From Diprion similis (Eukaryota; Arthropoda; Insecta; Hymenoptera; Diprionidae), in assembly GCF_021155765.1 (NCBI RefSeq), contig NC_060116.1, positions 4,898,001 to 4,962,000 of the forward strand: 64,000 nt of DNA, in the 5' to 3' direction. Shown here piece by piece: positions 36,401 to 49,129 of this stretch (the first letter of the stretch is position 1; every line of letters starts with the position of its first letter). The position numbers were made by a program, and so were the translations under genes. The notes below the pieces were generated by a model. The model had not been told where the DNA came from, made no database searches, and was given only the letters and a program-made list of their open reading frames with translations.

Positions 36401-38218
36401 GGAGGATTTTTACTCACGAAGTCCACGCAGCACGTCACCCTCCGCATCGATCATCGTCTTTCCATTCTCTTCGACAATGTTCTCGGCAATTCTTTTCTGC
36501 GAATATTTGTTCTCTCGTTAGATATGCAAGTGATTGAAAATCTACGATTGAGAATGCAAGATGCGGGGACTGACCATGTTTGCTCTGATCAGAGCTTGGT
36601 ACTTGAGCATGACCTGTTGACGCGTCACGATGCTACTCCATCGCCATTTCTCGTAGGCGGCTTTCGCCGACTCTACTGCGCTCTCCATTTCGGTTTTCGT
36701 CGATTTTGGTGTCCTGCAGACAACCTCGTTAGTAGCCGGGTTGTGGACGTCGATGAATTCCGATGTCTTCGAGTCTGGCGAAGAAAATTATTATGAATTA
36801 CAATCCTACTGATTGGCTAAGGGGCGTTAATCCATCTCGGGCACGTTCAAACCATTTCCGTTTCCAAGGGGAAAACATATTTGTATACCAGTTCCATTTA
36901 CCCTTGATCGAATCGCGTGAGGAATTAGCCAGTAATTGGGAATTCGATACTTGAAGCCAACAATTACCGGAGGAAAGGTGTTAATTGAATGCAATCTGGT
37001 TGATATCTAAACCCGATCATAAATGGATCATTATTGATCAGAATACTGCAAGTTTGATTGCACAGAGGCGTTGATCGGTAATCGCATCGTCGTATTCTCA
37101 CCTATGAATTTTCCATTCACGTACATTTTGACAGCTGGCGCGAGGGAACCAGCGGAGCTGAAAGACCTCGCACTGTTCTTTAGCTGAAAGAAAAAAATCG
37201 TTACTTAAAATTAAAGAAATCTTACGGTAAACATGTTTCTTTATCAATTGTTGCTAAAAGGGAGCTTAATGAGATCGCCGCTATCAGTCAGAGCTTTAGT
37301 GCCAGGCTTGAGCATCTCAACAAACAACATGAGGCGATGTAGTGATAAACGAGTCTAAGTCTCGGAAAGAGAAAAACTAACATAAATTATCCCAAAATGC
37401 TTAATAATCGACTTCTGTTTATTCTATAGATGTAACTGTTACTGTCAGAAATGAGAATTATTTTTAGAAATAATTTCTAAAATCTTTTAATTATACGACT
37501 GATTTTTTTGTGGATATCAGTTGGTGTCAAATTTTCACCTTGCATATTATACTTGGCAAGTTTCGTTTTCTCTTGTTGATAACAAACCCCTGGAATGGCC
37601 CTAAAGCCTATAGTATATGACGCGATAGTGAGGTATGAAAAAAAATCTTAAAACAAGAACTGATACGTCAAGGAATCATATTACATAACGCTTGTGAGCG
37701 AGATACGTATACGAGAATTGAAATATCAGTTGAATTCTCTAATCTGAAATCGCTGTCCCTGAACTTGAAATCGCAAGAGCGGATGCTCGATGCGTTAAAT
37801 TTGAAGGTGAAAAAAATACCGCGAAAAACGACCAGCTGACTAGGCAAAATGACGTGGCCGTGATTATAACAAGACTTTACAAAAATAATCTAGTCTGTCA
37901 GACACGCGGCCTCGGACATTCCGCGGCATTAAAAGTAAACGTAAAGAAACCGAATTTCGGCGAGCGAATTGCATGGATTAAAATTCGCGAACACATCTTA
38001 ATGAATTCGAAACAATTTACTACAATCGCAGACTACAAGCCGTTCAGTCACCATCATGTTACTATGTTAGTAGCTTGGCACTGACTTTGCTTATGATGCA
38101 AGAGTAAAATATAATAAGTAACAGTATTTCCTCACACGCGAATTGCCGATAGTGAATTTAATTTCATTAGGTATGGTCGAATTACCTCGCATATTGATAT
38201 TTTGGCGAGGCGTGACAT
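33493..38218 (-). CDS. ALDH6A1: Methylmalonate-semialdehyde dehydrogenase, CoA-acylating, mitochondrial (complete, 7 exons, 523 aa)
   Basis: It oxidises malonate and methylmalonate semialdehydes to acetyl-CoA or propionyl-CoA with NAD+ and CoA, in valine and pyrimidine breakdown. Exons: 38218-38186, 37183-37102, 36774-36575, 36496-36418, 36346-35979, 35071-34364, 33594-33493. The sum is 1572 nt and every junction keeps phase. The N-terminus ([10 protein letters not shown]...SARSFSSAG) suits mitochondrial import. Family motifs are NGKF then [10 protein letters not shown], the NAD-site [25 protein letters not shown], and [10 protein letters not shown] with the catalytic Cys at residue 306. The first exon is only 11 codons, placed by the fit of ATG, donor CGAG|GTAATT and the TATA-like box upstream. 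The last 33 residues keep [10 protein letters not shown], then diverge: Pro follows LW where many relatives have Arg. Confidence 0.95.
36370..36391. repeat. Poly(T) run inside a 71-nt intron
   Basis: A 22-nt T run on the plus strand (A run in the transcript) fills a third of the 71-nt intron 36417-36347 of the dehydrogenase gene. Confidence 0.9.
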
Positions 38219-38308
38219 CGCGGCGATGTGATTCCTCTGGCGAATTCTGATCAACTGGAACAGAGTTCGAGCAGCGGTTGGCCTTGTTCGTCTAATCAAT
38301 GCGCGGGA

Positions 38309-38317
38309 CTATTTATG
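38309..38317 (-). promoter_or_regulatory. TATA-like box of the dehydrogenase gene
   Basis: CATAAATAG on the minus strand, about 90 nt upstream of the start codon at 38218. It implies a transcript start near 38285 and a 5' UTR of about 65 nt. Position and spacing fit the short first coding exon. Confidence 0.5.
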
Positions 38318-38342
38318 TTAGCCGGGTTATACGTCGGTCCAC

Positions 38343-38350
38343 TGACGTCA
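38343..38350. promoter_or_regulatory. Perfect CRE palindrome (TGACGTCA)
   Basis: The full CREB/ATF consensus palindrome lies about 30 bp upstream of the TATA-like box and about 60 bp upstream of the inferred transcript start of the dehydrogenase gene. That is a typical position for a functional CRE. Binding is inferred only. Confidence 0.45.
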
Positions 38351-38674
38351 CGAACCGCCGATGTTTTCAGGACCGATAATGCCGCATATGATTTAGTCCC
38401 CACTTTGCGACGTACGCGAAGACCGACTGTGCTCGCCGTCTCGACGAAACCAAGTACACACATTTTCGATACCGTATTTACACATTTTGAACAATGCATG
38501 CCATGACCGCTTTTAGCTAGTCGAAAATCTCAATTGCTAATAATTTAATCTGCAATTCAAGCGAGGCGAACGATATAGCTCCGTTTCGAAACAACGTTCG
38601 TTACGACATCCGTTCTGGCCTGTTACCAACGACGATGGTAACTTATCCGTCGAGTCATCCAAGGGGGATGGACC

Positions 38675-39140
38675 GGTTATACAGAAATCTGTTCTACCGA
38701 GTTATAGTCCTACAGAGAATATTCTACAGAAATTTCATTCCACAAAGTGCGAGACTACGGAATGGAAATCTTACAGATTTCGTCTTTGCAGAGAAATTAT
38801 CTAAAGATGATAATAATAAGTCAAGTAATATCTAAAACCATGGAACACGATCTCCTGATAAGAACGCAGAAGCTGGCTGTATCACCTCGAAAGCTAAAAT
38901 AAGTTGGGCATCACTTTCTACAGAAATAAACTCTGTAGGATTTTCATTCTGTGGAATAATATTTCTGCAAAATCGCACTCTGTAAAATAGGATTACTGTA
39001 AAAAAAAAGATTATGTTTATGATGCCAAGATGAATATTGACTGTAGTACCGCACTTTGAAAAATAAACTTTCCATGGGAAAAAATCTTATAGAATATTTT
39101 CTGTAAGACTTTTTTTTACGTATTATAGAATAAATTCCAA
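38675..39140. repeat. Cluster of degenerate TTCTACAGAAT-type palindromic motifs
   Basis: Variants of CTACAGA(A)T and their complements (ATTCTGTAG, TTTCTGCA, CTGTAAAAT) recur more than ten times on both strands. Longer pieces are inverted: CATTCCACAAAGTGCGA near 38737 against TTCTGTGGAAT and TCGCACTCTGTAAAA near 38946-38986. This looks like a decayed palindromic or MITE-derived cluster. Confidence 0.5.
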
Positions 39141-40535
39141 TGGAACCGGAAGCCTGTAGTGAAGAACATCGTCGGTTATCCATCTACCTACTCAGACAAA
39201 CAGCAGATGGAGACACGTGTTTTAAAAATTGAAGCCTTTTGAAAATTGGCAATATTGATACGAAATCGCGATTCGATCATCGAGGCTGCTGCAATATTGT
39301 ATAAAATATGCGATATCGTTTCATTCCCATTAAACTCTCGATATAATTCACTGACATTTTTAGAGTTAAGAACCGGTCTCGTATCAACAAAAAACGAGAG
39401 AATTTATTCGTGTACACACTTATATGTGTACATATAAGCCTACAAACGAGTCATGTATCAATGCACAAGACACAATCCGTTTGGCGCCGTTCCGTCGCAA
39501 TAATTAATGTGAGATTCTGAATACTTTCTTAATTCGAGGTAAATTATAACCCGTTTAGGTCGTTTGTCATAACACCGCTGATAGACGTTATCGCGAGGTG
39601 CATCGTTTTGTATGTATGTACAAGCTTTTCCACCCGAGATTTAATAACTAACGGTTTTGTAACCGCAGTTTATAATTTCAATACCGAAAAAGAAGAAATA
39701 TATATGTATACAATATATGTGTTTGGTAGGTGTATAATATCTGCCAGAAAGAGAGATGATGAAAGTTGCTTTTAAATCCGTTTCACATGTGTCTCCAATA
39801 CGAGCTTTTACTTCCGCTCTCAGCCGGCTGTTGTTTTTTCTTCTACTTTGTACTTTATACAAACGTTTTTATCGCCTTAGAAAAAGTCTCTTTCGAATAT
39901 AAACAAGTTTAATTATACATTCAATCATGAGTACTATGAATAAATGGAGACCGAATAGCAGACAAGAAAATCGATGAACATATCAATGGATTTGATAAGA
40001 GCTTTTATTAAAAATATGATCTTTAGCTTTACTCTGTAGTATAAAAAGTTTTTTGAGCCAAGTTTTACGATCAAACCTTCATCCATCTGTTGAAATAATT
40101 TCAATTCTCTCCTTTTCGTTTATGAATAACAATTTGGTTCGCACATGTAGATAAATATTTGGCTAATGACTTGAATAACTCTTGGCTTGGGATTGATAAA
40201 GCCTGAATAATGAAACAGCTGTTATTTATCGGGAAGTCCGCGTTTAACGCCTGGCTCGATGCCCGCATGTTACGCCTAACATTATGTACATAATATGTTA
40301 CGATTCGGTAGAAATCGCAAAATAAGATTACGCAGTACTACACGCGGGTCGATATTTGGAAAATGAACGACATGCGCATATATTCGGTAGAGATTAAAGT
40401 TCAAGCCTGTTTCATTCGAGTCATTTATTTCTCTTCATTATTCATTTTCTTTCTTTTTACTTTTTCTCACGAGTGCGTTTATCATACATGTTCAAGGCCT
40501 GCGAACGATTGGCCAATAGAGGGGTAGTAAAAAGA

Positions 40536-40553
40536 AAGAGAGAGAGAGAGAGA
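40536..40553. repeat. (GA)n microsatellite
   Basis: Nine or so AG units preceded by AAAGAA. Confidence 0.9.
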
Positions 40554-43500
40554 ACGAATTACAAAGTAATTGTATCGCTCGCGATGTGAAATATCTTGAA
40601 TAATTGCGGTAAGACGTAATCATTTATTTCTCAGACTATGCTATATACATGTGTATATAAATAATATTTAATGAACGCAATGCATTTTGTAACACGATGC
40701 GGTTACTCCTTACAATCAGTCCCCGAGTATTAATCTCATCGTCATACCACACGATATTACCCGAAGTACCGTGAAATTTATCCGTCATAGTTCACAGAGG
40801 CTCGGATTAATTCTTTATTTAGAATTTTTCTCTATAAATTTATATTTACAAGTTACCGCGATTGACGTATACACCTCGGTTTTGGCCTACTTATGCCAGG
40901 GGCGATTCACCGTGTAGTCTGGCAGTGAAATATCGGTGGGTTTTTGCCTCGGCTTCAGTGCATCATCCTTATTATACACATACAACTTTAAAAAGCCAAG
41001 CCACCTTGAACCATCAAGAAACACTGCGCTGTGAGGTTCAACGTTGTCCTAAAAACATATAAAATTAGTCAGAGATCTCTCTCACTTTCATTTTCCAAAC
41101 GTAAGGAAAAACAACTCGTTATATATATACCTCGTGCCACGATCGAGTAGACGGATGAATTTATCTATCAGGTTTCTAAATATCTAACATCATTTGAAAT
41201 TTGAAAAGGACATCTTCTCTCTTTGAGATTACAAAGTTCGATTACCTAAATCCATCATCCGTTTTCGTATCCGCATTATTCATACGCGAGCTCCGGTTTT
41301 ACGTACACAGCTTCACCGTAAAAATCATAAATGGCAAGATATTTTTCGCTTTTAAAATCGATTCTTGGGATAAATCGACATTGAATTGTCGCCGGTATGA
41401 TAAAAAACAAAATTTCACATCGTATCTGCATACGTCGTTCGGTGTACTCGTATGCTATACATACGATGTACCTATAAAAACACGCGGTGATCCGTGAAGG
41501 AGATGGCTGTGAAAGTTGTGTCACCTATAACGTTAAGCGATGTGTGTAGAGAGTCTTCTTTTCTTTCTTTCTTTCTTCTCTTTCTCTCTTTTTATTTTGT
41601 ACCAAGTCTACGCGTCGCCGGTATAGAAGTCAAGTTTGCGTGTATCTGTTACACACTACCTGGCATTTACGGTAGGCATACAGGCATAGTGTAACCTACG
41701 CATAAAGTAAAACTCCACGCATACGTAATCTGGCTTAATATTCCACGCGGCAATACGCGCGTTACAAAACTCGTTACAGTGCCTCAAGTAGTCGTACCTG
41801 ATAGCATAACCCCGCCTCTAATTCCCCTCCTTATATATTTCACCCACCGTCGTATTACACTCACTTAAGTGTCTTTCATTTCCTTCGATTCAATTCCGTT
41901 TCGCTGTAAAAAAAATATTTCATACCCCGATCATACTAACCAGCAATCCATGATGAAAGTGTATTTTTTATCTAAAAACTCTTTCAATTTCTTCAAAATT
42001 GTCCCTATATATTGTATCGAAATTTATAACCCATTCGCTGGAAACTAAAGCTATATATATGTAAGTTTCTTTCTGCTTGTCTGGAAAAAAAAAACTATAA
42101 TTATTACACCGTACATAAATTTTGACGAAAAAACATTAATTCCCCGGATTTTACCTAGAATTCTATACACATTGATTAAAATTTGTATAAAATGTGTAAA
42201 ATTTTCACAAATTAAAACGGAATTCCCGAAAGTCTCCGGTAATAACTTTATTTTTGAATGAAAAATTGTCGAATCAATTTATCGTCCCGCCATTTCTTCT
42301 CGTTCATCCGATATAAGCGGTATTGTACAACCAGCCATGTTGGTAAAAATGACATTACAATCCAGCTGCCGTAAGAAGTTACAGGTATATCGTATTTGAG
42401 TATTCCGACACGCACGCTGGATCCTCCGCAACACATTTACATTCGTTCCTCCAGGTATACACAGAAGTAGGTATGTATATTGTAAGTTGCGCATGCTGAA
42501 CCTGCTCTTATGGCCGTGCTTCGCGTCGCTTAAACCCGACTCGTTAGCATTCTCAAAACGAAATATACCCGACCGACGAGACGACTGACTACGTTTGCAG
42601 CCGCTTTGAATCGTCGCGGCGATCATTCGAACGTGTGTAAGCAATTTAATGGAGACGTTTTACAGCGGGATGCGCGATGCCGTAGATGCCTATTAAAAGT
42701 CTTGATGCAGTTACGGCTCAACTTGCGTAGAGATATGGTATAACAATACAACAAACAAATCAAAATACGATTATAATCATCCCACGTGTGTCGCCAGGTA
42801 AAATATCTAACGTCTCGTATACAGCGAATAGAGCCATCGGAGCATTTTATCTGCGGTACGACGATGATTAAAGAATTTGTGAATTTTATTCCGCAAATTT
42901 TTTCGCTGCTCAATTTTCTCAGGACTCTCGGAAATCCTGGCAAATATTAAACGAATATCTAACGCAAAGCACGCGCTTAGGCACTTTGGGAATATTCAAG
43001 GCATTCCACATGCCTCAGGGTATCTTCTCTTCTTCTCTTCTTCTCTTCTCTACGCACCTATACATACAGAGAATGAATTCCTGACGACCGAATCGTCCGT
43101 CGTCTGCTAAAATTTAATGCGCACGCACCACAATGCGAGATTCTTTATCTAAATGTAACCTAAAAAATTTTTAAAACTGTTCAACACCAACAGCAGCTGT
43201 AAAAAATTTTTTAGGCTAGATACATCGTGGTGAAATGTTGTTTAAATTTTTGTCGGATTGTAGCGAGTGCGCGTTAAGTTTAAGCAGACGACGGACCATG
43301 CAGTCGTTAGGAATCCACTCTGTACACGACTCAACGTCTGTAGAGTAACTCCAAAACCAATGAACCGATTTCGATTCTTTTTTTTTCTATGGATAGCTAC
43401 AACCTCTGGCCAGATCTTAGGCTACATTTCGTTACAACCGTATCAATATTTTTCTAGATATAACGACATTTGCAAGCCAATTCTGACGGGGTCACACACT

Positions 43501-44203
43501 CGTGCGAACGCTGACTGATCTCTGACAGACAGTGGAAAGTTACATTCAAAAGTTTTCAAGGTCTCTACGAGTTCCGCGAAAAATTTCGCGAGAACATACG
43601 GCCATGGCTAATAGTTTGGCCAGAAAAAGTATTTGAAAATATCCGAAGGCGGAGCCGCGTATAATGAAAGACAAAGCCTCGAAGCTGGACTCGAATTATG
43701 CAAATGGCGGAATGATTGTTTCCCAAACGGGGCAGGCAAAGGCTGCAGGAATCATTAGCCAGCGTAACGTTCAATGTCCTGCGTCGGTGTTCTTACGCCG
43801 TGTGGTCGCGTGTAACCTTCGCCAGCGCGTTTCCCTGTTCCGCGTTCTAAAAATATTTACGTAATGATATAGCTAGTCGGACTTGGCTCGTCACGCGGGC
43901 ATATCTATGTACAGAAATACGGACAGACAATCCGATCGGCTATTTCTCAGCCCCTTAAGGTCGAACGAGCGCGAGTCTATAAACCAAACCGGGGATCTAC
44001 AACCTGACTCGGAATTATTGTCAACTCCCGCATTGTTCGTCGATCGTTGGTGTATTTACAGGTGGTTAAGTAGGTCCTGTAGACACGTGTTTTTGCGCCG
44101 CCTTCAAATCCGTAACGTACGACACAAACACCTGCGACTATACATGTACGTGTCGCGATGGCCTGTAACGTATTCTATATACGCACCTGGTATATGTGCG
44201 TCA

Positions 44204-44223
44204 TTTTTTTTTTTTTTTTTTTT
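44204..44223. repeat. Poly(T) run
   Basis: About 20 T followed by CTTCTGTTTC. Confidence 0.9.
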
Positions 44224-45178
44224 CTTCTGTTTCTTTCATTTACAAGATACTCCGATTTATCCTTGACCTCAAAATAATCACTCTCGTTATACACTCTCAG
44301 AGGAATCGAGTCTTCTTCTTTCTGTGTGTAGATACAATACCCATTTATGCAATCGTTTGGAAATCGCACCTTAAAGACCTGCACTCATTCACTTGTACTT
44401 AAGTCAAGCAGTTCTTGAAGAATTCTGAAATCCTCTTATATTTCTCCATAAGAAATCCAATGCTCGTTATTTACGGATTATTCACAAGAAAATGATTACT
44501 CGACATCAACAAAGGAGTGAAATTATTCATTCAATGCTGAGTGGATAAAATAATCGAAATCCAATGCACTGACTCGGGGTTGCGTACGGATGCAGCACAC
44601 GTTTCGTTGTAGGTCACAAGCACACTTTGTTATTGTTGATGGTACAATTACCGGAAATCATGGTTCCGGTTATCCGAAGTATAACAACGCGGAAACAGAC
44701 GAACGTCGAAAAATATGTAGGACGATTATTTCGAGTGTATAGGTATACAGAGCACAAATGAATGCCCACAAAGTATCAAATATATTTCGTTACTGTCCGG
44801 GGAATAATTGGAATCGATTTTTTTCTCTACTCCTCTTTTTCTCTGTTCTCTGATTAGCAATTACAGCAACACGCGTATCATCGTTGAATCATGGCCTCAG
44901 TTAAGGGTCAGGATTTTTAATCATCGCACCGACTCACCAGACATCATCCGCTGCTTTTCAGAGACTCGAAGTAACTCGACCCACGATCTTTGAGCTTCAA
45001 CAGACCTGCAGGTAGCCGGCTTTCAAGTCGGACACCGTGATATTCTGTCTTGGTAGGTAAATGATGGGCAGCCGGATGTTGTTTCAACGAAGGCTGCAGA
45101 TAGCAAGTAAGCGCAGGTATTTGTGATGTAGCACGCGCATTTGTGTGCCTACATCGGTAAAAATTTTAACGCATTGGC

Positions 45179-45200
45179 ATATATATATATATATATATAT
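45179..45200. repeat. (AT)n microsatellite
   Basis: Eleven AT units, flanked by GGC on the left and GCATTT on the right. Confidence 0.9.
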
Positions 45201-46980
45201 GCATTTAAGTATTTTGATACGCAAAGTATTTTGTATCTTATATGAGGAAAAATATAGAGCTTCAAATATCGGCCAAGATTCTTGATTCCTCTTTCACAAG
45301 ACAGAAGCCCCAGCGAAAGGAAATTGATGGGAACCAGATGCGTCTGGATGCGCGATGAGAGGGAAAATACATTTCGACTATATGGTCGGGAAATAAATGC
45401 CTCGTTAGACACTTCATGAGCCTCTGCAGCAGGCTCTACACACCCAGCTTTGTAGGCATACGCGATCCGGCTGACCAGATGTACGTGTACTACTTTGGCT
45501 TATCTGCGGGAGAACGCTATCGGGTGAGACACACGTACCTATAACGCAATCCCGTCGTATTGCCAGATAAACCGGACACGCTAACGAACGTTAGTAAGCT
45601 CGGGCTGATTGCAGAACTTCACGTTGGTTCGAGTGACTCCAGAATGTTGCAGAAAAAATTGTTCGTTGATGATATGTTGTGGCAATAACGAAGCTAAGTT
45701 TATGCTTCTACATTGAAGAAATTGGCAACGTTTTTGCACAATTCCAAGGCGACTACTCGCTATGGTATATTTAATATGTAAAATGCTGTGAGTTGGATTC
45801 GGAGTAAATCCATTTCTCGTTAAAACTATAGTAATAACTTGCACACTTATCAATAGTGCCAGGCTTTAAATGACGAGGAAAAAGCTAATGAAGTCAGCTT
45901 TTACTACAGAGAGATATACTTAGAAAATGCTTTCATGTCTTGCAGCACGGCAGACGGAGAACAGAAGGAACTGTGGAGAGTCATGAATGGCACGGAATTC
46001 TAGGTTTTTTGAGACTCACTTTTCAGCTCGACAATCAGCGCCTGAATATCCGCTATGGAATGGTTTTTTATCACGAGATATACGAAGCTGTTAAACATCT
46101 TCGAAGATACAGTTTTTTTTTTTTTTTATCTTATCGGTTCATTTTCGAACTCGATTTCGATAGTTGGTCATATTCCAGGTATAACTGAAGGATTAATCGC
46201 TTAATAAACAATGTACAGTAATTAAATTTCATGAAAATTTTTCCAAATCCTTGAAACGTGGAATACGCGTGACATTATTCGATCATAGCGAAAAATTTAA
46301 GAATTGTTATTAGAGAAGAAATTTCAACAAGATCTCAGCAAAAATGCTTGAATAGAAAAACAGTAAAATTTTTGCTAATATACGCGTGAAAAATTACTTG
46401 TCGAATCACATCTTCCAAATTCATCTCAGTTAGTAATACCGCGTGATTAGATTAAACACGTACAGTGGATTACATAAATATGCATCAGGATATCCTTGAT
46501 TTATTTCCGTTGAATTATATTATATTATATGAAAAGAGATACGGTAAAGCTATTTTTACAGTTACCCGAACAGTGAGCATGAGTGAAACAGCTTAATTCA
46601 AACATCACTCAAAGCGTCATCTGCAAGCTTGAGTAATTTTTTTCATCACTTCCCTGAATGAATAATGGTTAATAAAATTCCAGAAGCATCAGCTACTTTT
46701 AGTTCTTTCTCTGGTATTTCCCAACCAATCTTATGACGTTGGAAAACTCTGAATCCAGTCTAATTTTCCAAGGGAAAAACATCTGCAGTATGATGTGAAG
46801 TGAAATTTTCAATTCCAAAATTGTATTCGTATTCGTTTCTACAATTTTCTGGTCGCTATTTTTTCTCACGACTAATTCGTTACGATGAAAATTTGTTAGA
46901 TCAAAAGTGATTTGTAAATTTTTTTCATTCGAGACGAAGTGAAAAAAGAGTGTCTCATAAATGATGAAATCACGACTTAC

Positions 46981-47281
46981 GCTGATCGTGCAAGTCCCGA
47001 CAGACTAACGAGCCACGCATTCTCCTCTTTTCATTCCAAGAGATAGCTCTAACGCACCTCCTTCGTTTACTGAAACGGCAGGCCTTCACCTTCACCGGAA
47101 ATGGCCGTTCTTCGGTCATATCCGCCAATTTAACGGATCGCTCACTTCGCGGTATTATAGCGATGGACATAAAGCTCGTCGCGACTTTCGAAAGCTCATG
47201 CAGTCCGGGACGAATCTGCGTTATCGAATCTTTTCTCGGAGACGAATCAATTCCAGGCTGTGTTCGATCCTCCTCCGCCAT
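46981..47281 (-). CDS. Candidate first coding exon of an unidentified gene (100 codons + 1 nt)
   Basis: A true ATG in strong context (TTGGCATGGCG) opens 100 codons. The frame ends exactly one nucleotide past a codon at a consensus donor, AGC|GTAAGTCG, with the intron starting at 46980. GC content is clearly above the flanks. The peptide starts MAEEDRTQPGIDSSPRKDS, then becomes strongly basic (FSKRRRCVRAISWNEKRRMR). It has no membrane helix or signal peptide, and I recognise no domain. Downstream exons should lie at lower coordinates but I could not identify them, so the product is partial. It could also be a chance open frame. Confidence 0.4.
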
Positions 47282-49098
47282 GCCAATATATATGGATTTT
47301 TTTCGTTCTCCTATACGGCGAAAAGAGTGATTAATTTAATCTGATTTCTGTTGTACCAAGAGATAGCTGGAAATTTTCTACCTTCTTCTTGCAAAAAATT
47401 TTTCCAGCCTGTAAGAAATTTTCATACCAAAGTCATGGCGAATTTCCAGACAGTCGATTCATACGTTTTTTCATTATTATGGGACTTACCAGTGCAAGTT
47501 GAGTCAGCTGGATGAAAACCGAGAAGTGAGCGGGAAATTTTCTTTACACTTGTGCAATCGGTGACTAAAGTTTCTTAAGAATACGGGAAAACTAAGTATA
47601 GTACTGAAGTAAATCTTGATTATCAGTACTGAGAAGTCATCGTATGATTATTGCTTCACCTGCAAAATCATTTGTTAGGCTGAAGATCAGAATTGAAAAA
47701 TTGTTGATTTGCATTGAATGATCATTCGCCGCATATTTTTTAATAACGTTTTTACAACACAATTTTTTTCTAGTAACTCAAATTTCGACGGTGATTGTTT
47801 TACTGCCGCAATTATAAAAAAATCCATACACTGTAATTATAACGTATATAGTTTATTGTTCTATGTTGTATAAAAATCTACTCAAGGATATATTATTGAC
47901 CGAATGTTTCGTAAATTGTTTTCCTCAGCACGTGAACACATAACAACACGTTACTTAGTTATTTCAAATTAACGTTTAGAATGTTTTTAATTAATTAATG
48001 GTTTTTCAATCCTTTACTTCGTGAGTAAAACATATATTCTGACTGTTCAAAACATATCAATTTTACATTTGCATTCTGACCGATTATCAGTTAAAGTTAA
48101 CCGGTCAATCAAATATGAACTAAAGAGAACCGATCACTCTCGAGAGATCATACAAACAATACGCTTCATTATAATTATTTCGAAAAGTTATTACCAAAAA
48201 ATCTCAACCTCACTTTTCCACAAAAAGTTTCTCCTCTTCCATTTCTTTGGTTTCTTCGTCTACCCAAGGACGTCAAATCGCATTACTTCCAATTCAGCAT
48301 CCCCATTGTGACCAACCACCATAGCCGGAAAGAACAAAAAAAAAAAAAAAACAGAATTTCCTACGCCACTTCAATGCGCTTTTTCAAGATATGAAAACAT
48401 TTATGGCGAACTCGACGTGCACTCTTGCTGTAACTTTTAAACCCATCAAATCTACGGGGTTTTCACGAGTTTATCATCCATCTCATGCCACTTCATTGTC
48501 GGACTTGGGGTTACTACGTGTTACTACGGTTTTTCACTACCTGCGGCCTGTGACGAGGTGTGCAACATGTGCGCACACCAATTCCTGACTAACCATGCAC
48601 CTGTACAGTGTAAATGTGTAAATGGCATAGTACTGTAGTTGGGTATAGTTATGTACTATGCATACCTCCATAGAGCACCGTGTACACCGCCTACTTTCAA
48701 TTGTAACGGCAGAAACGGTGCTGGACTTTCCATTTCGTCCGCGTTGTATTGTTTACTACGCTCTGTAGTCATTCCGTACAGGAATTTACGCGAGACTGTG
48801 ATATTCTTGAGGTGAAGGAATGGGAGAATCGTGCGGAAAATGGAGATAAAGAAAGTCAAAGAATAGGAGACGAAATCGTCGAGAGACAATTCTCACCTTT
48901 TAGCATCAACTGGCTTCAGTACAAACAATTCGGTGATCTCAACTTTTCGGGAAAAAAGTATGCAAGCGAATGAATCTACAAATTTATTTTTAGCCGAAAA
49001 TTTTTTAGGTTCTTTTTCATTCAACGGATTACACAGACTGTGAAATTATTTATCCGATGGAAGTAACGAAGCTGGGACAATTTATTCCGGGACTAGCG

Positions 49099-49129
<31 letters not shown>

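Larger units (their letters stand above)
39141..46980. other. Non-coding stretch with microsatellites
   Basis: No exon could be supported. It may be intergenic or a long intron of the gene whose first coding exon is at 47.0-47.3 kb. A splice-flanked 72-nt segment on the plus strand near 44,960-45,015 (acceptor CTTTTCAG, donor AG|GTAGCC) has one open frame but is too short to call. Runs at 40536-40553 (GA), 44204-44223 (T) and 45179-45200 (TA) are listed separately. Confidence 0.5.

Noticed and set aside
42279..42644. 121-codon minus-strand frame
   Set aside because: No ATG start, no splice sites in phase and no recognisable motif.
45020..45109. Minus-strand segment with an attractive reading in one frame
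   Set aside because: That frame has a stop before any usable acceptor, and the other frames do not join the candidate exon at 47 kb convincingly.
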